Source: an uncultured Selenomonadales bacterium (GTDB taxonomy: Bacteria; Bacillota; Negativicutes; Selenomonadales; Selenomonadaceae). Taken from it: a DNA stretch of 22,012 nucleotides. The notes below the pieces were generated by a model. The model was not told where the DNA came from. It made no database searches and saw only the letters and a program-made list of their open reading frames with translations. A program made the translations under genes and the position numbers. Location of the stretch: contig CALFJE010000095.1 in NCBI GenBank assembly GCA_937877545.1, forward strand, positions 1 through 22,012. Direction: 5' to 3'. Positions 15,150 through 22,012 of this stretch are shown here, one piece after another (within the stretch, counting starts at the first letter, position 1; the number at the start of each line of letters is the position of its first letter).

Positions 15150-15339
15150 CGACGCGTATTCCGCCCGTCCCGACGGCGGACTGAAGCGCGATTGATTTTG
15201 GAAAGGAGAAGCTCCGCAAGCTCAAGCCTCGAAGGAACTGCAAAGCAACGGGCTTGCGTTGAGAATATAGCGACGTTTACAGGCAGTTCATTTCACGAAT
15301 ATGTGAGGATTATCTTATGTGAAAGAAAGGAGGATTCCA
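15150..15339 (+). other. Long structured 5' leader, possible regulatory RNA
   Basis: About 190 bases separate the predicted start of transcription from the ATG, unlike the roughly 35-base leaders of the genes on either side. It holds a GC-rich hairpin TCCGCC/GGCGGA (15160-15180). A second, larger fold has CGCAAGC (15215-15221) pairing perfectly with GCTTGCG (15252-15258) and enclosing a CCUCGAAGG mini-hairpin and GCAAAGCAACGGG. The latter, with a downstream UAGCGACGUUUAC, recalls the core of c-di-GMP-I (GEMM) riboswitches (GCAAAGC..CGGG and AGCG.GGUUACC), but the GAAA-capped stem of that class is not there. Further on, TTTCAC and GTGAAA flank the stretch before the ribosome binding site. It is called a structured leader only; ligand class unproven. 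Confidence 0.4.
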
Positions 15340-18300
15340 ATGAGCGAATTTGCATTCGATCTTCAGCGTTTTGCTGAACTGGGGAGAGATAACTCGACTT
15401 CGGAAACACCGACACCGACGACGGAAACTCAGTCGGGAGGTGCCGAAGACGACGCAAGGCAAGCCGCGCAACAAAATAACGACAGAATGCTTATGCAGAA
15501 CAGCGGCGGAAGCGATAACCGTTCCCCCTACATTGCAAATTATATTACAAATACCATTCCGAGCAACTTTATATCGGGCACGGACTCCGTCGACACGTAT
15601 TTGAACGACGCTCTGGTCAATTACGTTACCATTAACACCGGCAAAGGCAATGACGTTATCGAATTTTGGGGCAGCTATCACTCAATCAACGCGGGCGACG
15701 ACAACGATTACATTTACAGGTACCCCAATCAATCAACGATATATGCCGGCAAGGGCGATGACGTTATTGATTTCTACAGGAGTGCTCGTTACGGTGACAT
15801 TATCACCTATGCCAACGGCGACGGCAACGACCTGATTATCAACTTTGGCGAAAAAGACACGTTGTATATCCCGGACGCCCCTTACACGACAGCACTCAGC
15901 GGCGACAATGTCCTCGTCCATGTCGGCGAAGGCACAATGATTCTGCGCAATGCAAACGGCAAGGTGGCTAATCTCTGGGGTACCCCCGACTCTCTGCCCG
16001 CCTTCTACAGCAGTATCGGCAACTATATGCCCAACTACTCACCAAACAATTTCATCGTGGCAACGGAAGATGTCGACGCGATTTATAACACGGGCACTTC
16101 CGTCGTAATGAACGCCTTTGCAGGCAACGATACCGTTCGTAACTTTGGCGACAGGGCGACAATCTACTCCTACGCGGGCGACAACGTCATTTCCAATCTC
16201 GGCAACGCGGCTTACATTGAATTGGGCGCAGGCAACGATTCCGTTTACAGCCGGGGGCAAGGTATCACGGTTGACGATACCATCATTCCAAGCACAATCA
16301 AGCCGGGCGCGGGCGACGATACCGTCTTGCTCAGCAGTTCTGCCAACGACCATAACTCTGCCAAAGACCATATCATTCTTTATAACAACGGCGACGGAAA
16401 TGACCTTATTTATCTGGGCAGAAATGACACGCTGATAAGCAACGCTACCTTGGGCAACAACACACTCTCCATTGCGGGCGGCTCCTATTACACGTCAGCC
16501 GGCGGCGAAAATGTCCTCGTCACAGTCTATGACAGCACGGGCATTACGGGTACAATTACCCTGGTCGGTGCCACAAATGACGGTTACAATATCCGCAGTG
16601 ACTCCGGCGATATCTCGTTGGCTGCCATTCCCTCGGCAGAAGGCGGTTTATATCTGCACGATACTCTTGCCAACACCTTAATCGTGGGCACGAACTACGC
16701 CGATTCCATTTGGAATTCCACAGGCGGCGATAACGCCACAATCAGCTTGGGCTCAGGCAATGACACCGTCAAATCTTGGGGTGAAAACGACTCAATCAAC
16801 ACGGGCGCGGGCGACGATTTCATTTACACCTATCCTTGGTACTCAACGATACACGCGGGCACCGGCAACGATACCGTTTCGCTCTACAGCAGTTCTTACA
16901 CCAGGGGCGACGTTATCACCTATGCCAACGGCGACGGCAACGACGTTATTTACGGCTTCGGAACTAAAAACTCGTTGCTTATCTTGGATGCCGATTACTC
17001 AACGGTTGAAAGCGGCGAGGATGTTATCGTCACGGTCGGCGACGGAAGAATCACGTTGGCAGGAACCAATAACGGCAACGGAGTAAATATTTTCGGCTCC
17101 GACCCCAACCATTTCGATACGTCAAACATCGGTTCGGTAGTAAGCAATTCCGTTGACGCAACTTTAATCACCGGTACGGGCTATGCCGATTCGATTTACA
17201 ACACCGGCAGTTCCGTTTCGATTGACGTTTCCGACGGCAACGACACCATTGAAAACAGATACGTCAATAATGTCTCGGTAACCGGCGGGGCGGGCAACGA
17301 CTCGATTAACAACTATTCTGCGTGGTACAGCACGGTAGACGCGGGCGACGGTAAAGATACAATCCTCGTGTCCTACAGAGCTTATAATGACTCGCTGAAC
17401 GCGGGCGCGGGTGATGACTTAATCAGCCTGAACAGCGCAAGCGACATCGGCAACTACGGCGGCAATACTATAACCGGCGGGGCGGGCAACGATACCTTTT
17501 TCGATAACCCGACCGCAAGCCTCGGCAACGTCTATCAATATGCCAACGGCGACGGCAACGACATTATCTACAACTTCGGAACGTTAAATACCTTGAGCGT
17601 GGACGACTACTATTGGACGGAAGCAAGCGACTCCGATATGCTCGTCCACGTCGGCGACGGAACAATCACTTTGGTCGGAGCCGGAGTCAATGACCGCAAT
17701 GACATTCACATTATGGGGCGCATTATCCGCAATACCACCGCCTACACCTTAATCGCCGGCACGAGCAACAACGATTCCGTTTACAACGGCTATACCTCCG
17801 AAGGACACACAACTATCGCGACGGACGACGGCAACGATACCGTCACCAACTATGGCGATACCGTTGTTATCGACTTGGGCGCAGGAAACGATTCGCTCTA
17901 CACCTCCAGCTATTACGGTACCATAAGAGCAGGTACAGGCGACGATACCATCTCGCTCGGCTACGGGCACGACAATATCGTTCAGTACTTAAACGGCGAC
18001 GGCAACGACGTTATCTATAACCTCGGTGCGGCAAACACGTTGGTCATTGCGGACGCAGACTTTGATACGGCTGTAAGCGAAGACGGCTACAACGTGGTCG
18101 TGACGGTTAAAGACGACACGGGCAACAATACGGGCACGATAATTTTGGCGGGAGCCGCAAGCATCGGAGCCAATATTCAGAGCCCCTATCGCACTGTAGA
18201 GACTCGGACATACGACGGCGGTCGCATTATCACCAACTACACTGCCGATACCTTGCTTGCGGGCACGAGCAACAGCGATTCCGTTTACAATGCCTCTGCC

Positions 18301-20601
18301 GGCGAAGATGTGACAATCGCGACGGGCGACGGCAACGATACCGTAAGCAACTACGGCGACACCGTTGCAATAGATTTGGGCGCAGGAAACGATTCGCTTT
18401 ACAGCTACTCCGAAGACGGTACCATAAGAGCGGGCGCAGGCAACGATACCGTCTCGCTCAGCTCCTACGCACGCAACAATATCATTCAGCATTTCAACGG
18501 CGACGGCAACGACGTTATCTACAACCTCGGTGTGGAAAACACGCTCTCCATTGCGGATACCGATTTTACAACGACGGCAAGCGGCGAAGATGTTATCGTT
18601 ACAGCCGGTTACGAAACAATCACTTTGGTCGGTGCCAACAAATCCGTCGGCTTCAACATTCAAAGCCCCTACCAAACCCTCCAGACGGCAGTGAACATTT
18701 TAAAAAACACTGTCGCGGGCAACTTCATAGTGGGCACGGATTCTTTCGATTCGATTTACAATTCCTATGCCGGCGATTCTGTTGTGATCAACGTCTTGGC
18801 AGGCGACGACACGGTTGAAAACAACGGCGATAATGTCACAATCTACTCCTACGCAGGCAATAACGAAATCGAAAACTGGGGCAGCACGGTCAGCATTGAC
18901 TTGGGCGCAGGCGACGATTCCATCTACAGCTACGGCGACGACAATACCATTAAGACAGGCACAGGCGACGATACCATTTCGCTCAGCAGCTATTCGGACG
19001 ACAATGTCATCGTCTATAACAGCGGCGACGGCAACGACATTATCTACAACTTCAGCTCCGACGATACGCTCAGCATTTCGGGCGGCTCCTATTCCACGGC
19101 AGTCAGCGGCGAGGATATTATTGTCACTGTCGGCGACGGCACGATTACTTTGGCGGGTGCGTCAAGCTTGTCAAGCGTCAATATCAATAGTGCTTATTCC
19201 TATTCGGACGAGGGCGGCTTATATATCGACAACTACACCGCCAACACCTTGCTCACGGGCACGAGCTACGCCGATTCGATTTGGAACCACGCTTCGATTA
19301 GTAACGTGACAATCAACACCTATGCCGGCAACGATACCCTTAAAGTCTGGGGCAACCACAACTCAATCGACGCGGGCGAAGGCGACGATTACATTTACAA
19401 CTATCCTTGGTACTCGACGATACACGCGGGCACCGGCAACGATACCGTTTCGCTCTACAGCAGCTCTTCGTACGGCGATGTCATTACCTATACCAACGGC
19501 GACGGCAACGACATCATCTATAACCTCGGCTCGAAAAACACGCTCTCCATTGCGGGCGCCGACTATTCGACGACGGCAAGCGGTTCGGATGTTCTCGTCC
19601 AAGTCGGCGACGGTACGATTACTTTGGCGGGTGCTCTAAGCGGCGGATATTATATCCAAGGCATCAACGGCACGGTGTCTCTGGCAGGCGGTTCCTCAAG
19701 TTCTTCTTCAAGCTCTTCCGGCGGCTCCGACACTATCGTTTCTTCCTCAGGCGTCACTTTAAGCAACTCCACTGCCGAAAGCGTGATAACGGGCACGGCT
19801 TTTGCCGATTCGATTTACAACTCAGGCAATTCCGTTACCGTTGACGCAGGCGACGGCAATGATACCATCTACAGCGGCAACGGCAACTATGCCTCAATCT
19901 ATGCCGGCGCAGGCAACGACTCCATACGGAACTACGGTATTCGCCAGACACTCCGAGGCGGCGACGGCAACGATACAATCTACTCCTTCAGCTACAACGA
20001 CTTGATTGACGGCGGTGCAGGCAACGACTCCGTTTCAATCGGCAGCGGCGTCTATGAAAACACGATAAGCGGCGGCACAGGCGACGATACAATCTACGGT
20101 CCCGGCTCCACCTACAGCGGCAACACCTTCACTTATGACAACGGCGACGGCAACGACATCATCTACAACTTCAGCTCCAACGATACGCTCAGCATAAGCG
20201 GCGGCTCCTATTCCACGGCAGTCAGCGGCTCTGATTTTGTCGTCAATGTCGGCTCCGGCTCTATCACCCTCATTGACGCGGCGTCTTTGGCGTCCTCTCT
20301 CAATATTCAAGGCACTCAAGCCTCGACATCTTCCGCAGATGCCATTTACGATTCCGACACGCAACTGTGGGGCGGCTTCGGCACGGATACAGAAACTTTG
20401 GTCGGCGGCACGGAAGCTTTTGTCGACGCCTCCGCGAACGGATTCGTGAACTTTGGCGATACGGCTTTGAGCGATATGGTTGCCTTGAATGACCTTGGCG
20501 GCTCAACGGCTACGTTCTTCAACACCGGCAACGTCCTCGCAACGAACACGGACTCCGTAAGCACGGCGTTCACCTTAGCCGACGATTCCGCTCATCGCTA
20601 A
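15340..20601 (+). CDS. Giant RTX-repeat protein with FDLQRFAE N-terminus
   Basis: 1753 aa from the ATG at 15340 (AAAGGAGG upstream). The N-terminus MSEFAFDLQRFAEL is followed by a Thr/Ser/Gln-rich linker to about residue 70. Then come nine modules of roughly 160-210 residues. Each begins like TLI-x-GT-x-x-x-DSIYN and contains GxGND(T/S) nonapeptide turns. The modules continue with an NGDGNDIIYNF segment and end in DVIVTVGDGTITLAGA. The Gly-x-Gly-(N/D)-D turns are the Ca-binding beta-roll motif of RTX proteins exported by type I systems. A pure Ser run (SSSSSSSSS) separates modules eight and nine. Residues about 1690-1753 match the C-terminal domain of the upstream gene but stop at ADDSAHR, 13 residues short. 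No catalytic domain was recognised; an adhesin, S-layer-like or matrix role is plausible. No transporter genes are in the window. Confidence 0.88.
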   Translation: MSEFAFDLQRFAELGRDNSTSETPTPTTETQSGGAEDDARQAAQQNNDRMLMQNSGGSDNRSPYIANYITNTIPSNFISGTDSVDTYLNDALVNYVTINTGKGNDVIEFWGSYHSINAGDDNDYIYRYPNQSTIYAGKGDDVIDFYRSARYGDIITYANGDGNDLIINFGEKDTLYIPDAPYTTALSGDNVLVHVGEGTMILRNANGKVANLWGTPDSLPAFYSSIGNYMPNYSPNNFIVATEDVDAIYNTGTSVVMNAFAGNDTVRNFGDRATIYSYAGDNVISNLGNAAYIELGAGNDSVYSRGQGITVDDTIIPSTIKPGAGDDTVLLSSSANDHNSAKDHIILYNNGDGNDLIYLGRNDTLISNATLGNNTLSIAGGSYYTSAGGENVLVTVYDSTGITGTITLVGATNDGYNIRSDSGDISLAAIPSAEGGLYLHDTLANTLIVGTNYADSIWNSTGGDNATISLGSGNDTVKSWGENDSINTGAGDDFIYTYPWYSTIHAGTGNDTVSLYSSSYTRGDVITYANGDGNDVIYGFGTKNSLLILDADYSTVESGEDVIVTVGDGRITLAGTNNGNGVNIFGSDPNHFDTSNIGSVVSNSVDATLITGTGYADSIYNTGSSVSIDVSDGNDTIENRYVNNVSVTGGAGNDSINNYSAWYSTVDAGDGKDTILVSYRAYNDSLNAGAGDDLISLNSASDIGNYGGNTITGGAGNDTFFDNPTASLGNVYQYANGDGNDIIYNFGTLNTLSVDDYYWTEASDSDMLVHVGDGTITLVGAGVNDRNDIHIMGRIIRNTTAYTLIAGTSNNDSVYNGYTSEGHTTIATDDGNDTVTNYGDTVVIDLGAGNDSLYTSSYYGTIRAGTGDDTISLGYGHDNIVQYLNGDGNDVIYNLGAANTLVIADADFDTAVSEDGYNVVVTVKDDTGNNTGTIILAGAASIGANIQSPYRTVETRTYDGGRIITNYTADTLLAGTSNSDSVYNASAGEDVTIATGDGNDTVSNYGDTVAIDLGAGNDSLYSYSEDGTIRAGAGNDTVSLSSYARNNIIQHFNGDGNDVIYNLGVENTLSIADTDFTTTASGEDVIVTAGYETITLVGANKSVGFNIQSPYQTLQTAVNILKNTVAGNFIVGTDSFDSIYNSYAGDSVVINVLAGDDTVENNGDNVTIYSYAGNNEIENWGSTVSIDLGAGDDSIYSYGDDNTIKTGTGDDTISLSSYSDDNVIVYNSGDGNDIIYNFSSDDTLSISGGSYSTAVSGEDIIVTVGDGTITLAGASSLSSVNINSAYSYSDEGGLYIDNYTANTLLTGTSYADSIWNHASISNVTINTYAGNDTLKVWGNHNSIDAGEGDDYIYNYPWYSTIHAGTGNDTVSLYSSSSYGDVITYTNGDGNDIIYNLGSKNTLSIAGADYSTTASGSDVLVQVGDGTITLAGALSGGYYIQGINGTVSLAGGSSSSSSSSSGGSDTIVSSSGVTLSNSTAESVITGTAFADSIYNSGNSVTVDAGDGNDTIYSGNGNYASIYAGAGNDSIRNYGIRQTLRGGDGNDTIYSFSYNDLIDGGAGNDSVSIGSGVYENTISGGTGDDTIYGPGSTYSGNTFTYDNGDGNDIIYNFSSNDTLSISGGSYSTAVSGSDFVVNVGSGSITLIDAASLASSLNIQGTQASTSSADAIYDSDTQLWGGFGTDTETLVGGTEAFVDASANGFVNFGDTALSDMVALNDLGGSTATFFNTGNVLATNTDSVSTAFTLADDSAHR
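15561..20330 (+). repeat. Nine tandem long RTX modules inside one gene
   Basis: Module starts, read from the recurring (N/T)(F/L)(I/L)-x-GT-x-x-x-D motif, lie near 15561, 16045, 16675, 17158, 17745, 18250, 18721, 19247 and 19780. Spacing is about 470-630 bases. Modules three and eight are the most alike at DNA level: the stretches near 16822-16883 and 19393-19454 (tatccttggtactc, then acgatacacgcgggcaccgg) are almost identical, which points to recent duplication or gene conversion. Modules five and six form another close pair. Confidence 0.8.
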
Positions 20602-20634
20602 AATTAAACAACCAAATCTTTGCAGAACGCATAA
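20593..20634 (+). pseudogene. Relic of the lost C-terminal 13 codons of the giant RTX gene
   Basis: Codon by codon, 20593-20634 (cat cgc TAA aat taa aca, then acc aaa tct ttg cag aac gca taa) lines up with 15021-15062 of the upstream gene (tac caa tac aat cac gca, then act caa act tgg cag gaa gca taa). There are no gaps and both end at the same stop. The neighbour's residues YQYNHATQTWQEA thus survive here as HR-stop-N-stop-TTKSLQNA. Only 20593-20598 are translated now. Confidence 0.75.
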
Positions 20635-20649
20635 AGATTATTCCTTCCG

Positions 20650-20683
20650 TCCTTCGGGCTGAAAAGCTCGGAGGATTTTTTTT
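20650..20683 (+). terminator. Intrinsic terminator with GAAA tetraloop
   Basis: TCCTTCGGGCT-GAAA-AGCTCGGAGGA forms an 11-bp stem (two G-U pairs) with a GNRA loop, followed by eight T. Nearly the same stem follows the 757-aa gene at 15076 but with a UUCG loop. Confidence 0.92.
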
Positions 20684-20687
20684 ACTG

Positions 20688-20716
20688 TTGCAATGCCGCC
20701 GCGTATGTGATTTAAT
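20688..20716 (+). promoter_or_regulatory. Promoter for the CAP-RTX gene
   Basis: -35 TTGCAA (20688-20693), 17-base spacer ending TGTGA, -10 TTTAAT (20711-20716). It starts five bases after the terminator T-run, the same arrangement as 15114-15143. The leader is short, about 37 bases. Confidence 0.65.
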
Positions 20717-20759
20717 GCGCAAAAAGTAATTGTCCGCTTCAGACAAAAGGAGACTTGCC

Positions 20760-22012
20760 ATGAACAACATCATATTTGACATTCAGCGATTTGCGGAGGT
20801 AATTCACGGCGACACCGGCGGCAACAGCTTGCACGCCGACGAGGACAAAACGCAAGTGTACGGCTTGGCGGGCGACGACACCTTGTCCGCCAACGGCAAG
20901 AGTGACGTTTTGCTTATCGGCGGGTCGGGCAACGACATTTTGAACATGACGGGCGGCAACGGCACTTTGAGCGGCGGCGCGGGCTCCGATACCTTCAACC
21001 TCACGTATTCGGCGACGAATACACTTTCCGTCGTGATTGAGGACATCAACCCCTCGGCTGATAAAATCGTCGTTAATTTTGAGGGCGGCACTCCGCAACT
21101 TAATTACTCAATCAGCGGCAACGACGTTATTTGGACTGACGCCGCAGGTTATTTCAGCCTTACCCTCAAAGGTTCGACCGATTCAAGCGACTATTTCAAC
21201 GGCACGGCTCACGAATACATTTGGGAAGTTTTGGAGGAGGTCAACGAAGAACGCGAGGACGTCGGCTTGAAGCCGTTGATTCTGTCGCAAGATTTGACTG
21301 ACGGCGCGGGCATTCGTTCGCAAGAAATTATCACAAACTTCAGTCACACGCGCCCCGACGGTTCGGATTGCTGGACAGTTTTGACAAAAGAACGCTCTTG
21401 GAGCGTGGGCGGCGGTTACTATTACCAAAACGCAGGCGAAAACATCGCGGCAGGTAATGACGAGCCGGACGATACGGTTGAGCAATGGATGAATTCGCCG
21501 GGGCATCGCGCCAATATTTTGGATTCGACTTACGGCTACACAATGCTCGGCGTCGGTCATTCTTACGATTCAAGTTCGGAATACGGTAATTATTGGGTGC
21601 AAATGTTCAGCGGCGGTCTGAAATATCCCGACACCTTGAGTACGGCTGAACTTTTAACTGCTGAAATTAACGGCGTTTCTTCGACTACCGCGACGACTCC
21701 CGCCGCCGTGACAACGACTCCGCCAAGCTATATTTACGCGGGCGGCAACCAAATTATTTCCGATTATCAGTCGGGCGAAAAGATTTACCTCGGCACCATG
21801 CCGACGGGCTTTATCTTCGGCAGCGGCAACTTCGTTCTCGGCTCGACGACGGGCAATCTCCTAATCACAAACGCCAACGACAAGATTATCGACTTCGCGG
21901 ACGGCGCGGGCAACGACTTCGCAAAAGCCTACAAGTTGACCAATGCGGGCGTGATTGACGGCAGAGGATTTGGCGGCTATCAATACCTTGTCGGCTCGGA
22001 CGCGGCGGGCAC
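20760..22012 (+). CDS. RTX/CAP-domain (SCP-like, YkwD-type) protein with FDIQRFAE N-terminus, 3' partial
   Basis: 417 codons are visible before the window ends without a stop. The ATG at 20760 has AAAGGAG 7 bases upstream. The N-terminus MNNIIFDIQRFAEV matches that of the preceding giant protein. Residues 35-80 carry RTX turns (GLAGDDTL, GGSGNDILNMTGG, SGGAGSDTF). Residues about 155-287 are a CAP domain: 'LEEVNEEREDVGLKPLILSQ', 'RSQEI', 'FSHTRPDGS' (His-196), 'AGENIAAG' (Glu-227), 'WMNSPGHRANIL' (His-249) and 'YWVQMFSGG'. These are the His/Glu cavity residues of the YkwD/SCP family. A Thr/Pro linker (about 308-322) leads to further RTX-like strands (ISDYQSGEKIYLG, GSGNFVLGS, DFADGAGNDF). There is no Sec signal. 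CAP proteins are mostly extracellular with varied or unknown activities; the fusion suggests a Ca-dependent secreted effector or surface factor, by inference. Confidence 0.85.
   Translation, partial: MNNIIFDIQRFAEVIHGDTGGNSLHADEDKTQVYGLAGDDTLSANGKSDVLLIGGSGNDILNMTGGNGTLSGGAGSDTFNLTYSATNTLSVVIEDINPSADKIVVNFEGGTPQLNYSISGNDVIWTDAAGYFSLTLKGSTDSSDYFNGTAHEYIWEVLEEVNEEREDVGLKPLILSQDLTDGAGIRSQEIITNFSHTRPDGSDCWTVLTKERSWSVGGGYYYQNAGENIAAGNDEPDDTVEQWMNSPGHRANILDSTYGYTMLGVGHSYDSSSEYGNYWVQMFSGGLKYPDTLSTAELLTAEINGVSSTTATTPAAVTTTPPSYIYAGGNQIISDYQSGEKIYLGTMPTGFIFGSGNFVLGSTTGNLLITNANDKIIDFADGAGNDFAKAYKLTNAGVIDGRGFGGYQYLVGSDAAG

Noticed and set aside
15150..15339. Firm call of a c-di-GMP-I or glycine riboswitch
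   Set aside because: Only fragments of the consensus are present by eye, and the GAAA-capped helix (GEMM) or tandem aptamer (glycine) is missing; kept as an unclassified leader.
15192..15377. Possible leader peptide of 61 codons before the giant RTX gene
   Set aside because: It starts with a TTG lacking a good site, the product is not family-like, and it overlaps the true start in another frame; RNA structure explains the region better.
17989..18675. Long minus-strand open frame (228 codons) inside the giant RTX gene
   Set aside because: It is the mirror of GNDT/GDGND-rich codons; the product is a low-complexity Val/Ala/Arg text without a start signal, and similar shadows recur under other modules.
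15561..20330. CRISPR-like array from regularly recurring short repeats
   Set aside because: The repeats are in-frame codons of RTX turns, degenerate and unevenly spaced, with no constant repeat or unique spacers.

Overview
The window looks like a chromosomal segment of a diderm Firmicute, most probably a Negativicute of the Selenomonas type. This is an inference. It rests on the Firmicutes-style cluster dprA-topA-trmFO-hslV-hslU, a DUF896 protein, strong GGAGG ribosome binding sites, and two family-9 (heptosyltransferase-like) glycosyltransferases that imply an LPS-bearing outer membrane.

Layout. (1) 1-3517, plus strand: the 3' end of a metal/corrinoid-type ABC substrate-binding protein with a 203-bp tandem duplication of its tail, two tandem paralogous GT9 glycosyltransferases, and a TatD-family nuclease. 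(2) 3553-11026, minus strand: from a promoter near 11.08 kb the order is dprA, a strongly altered topA, trmFO, hslV, hslU, a probable terminator, then a BspA-type leucine-rich-repeat gene interrupted by an in-frame TGA. (3) 11103-12691, plus strand: a divergent promoter drives a DUF896 gene and proC, followed by a Flp/type-IV-like pilin gene broken by two compensating frameshifts. (4) 12713-22012, plus strand: three consecutive genes for very large, Gly/Asn/Asp-rich RTX-type proteins. Each has its own extended -10 promoter, and the first two end in a tetraloop terminator. The proteins are a 757-aa beta-helix protein, a 1753-aa protein built of nine long RTX modules, and an RTX-CAP-domain protein cut by the window end.

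The most notable region is the RTX locus. Two of the three proteins begin with the same short non-Sec N-terminus (FD[IL]QRFAE). The first two share a C-terminal domain. A terminator-plus-promoter cassette is repeated after genes one and two. In the 1753-aa protein a TAA removes the last 13 residues found in its neighbour, yet the lost codons are still recognisable after the stop. The other notable item is the topA at the canonical locus: it is one intact ORF but lacks two of the three acidic metal ligands and much of the DNA-gate region.

Several genes here show decay (substrate-binding-protein tail, LRR gene, pilin, RTX tail). Either the strain is losing accessory surface functions or the assembly carries errors; reads would decide.
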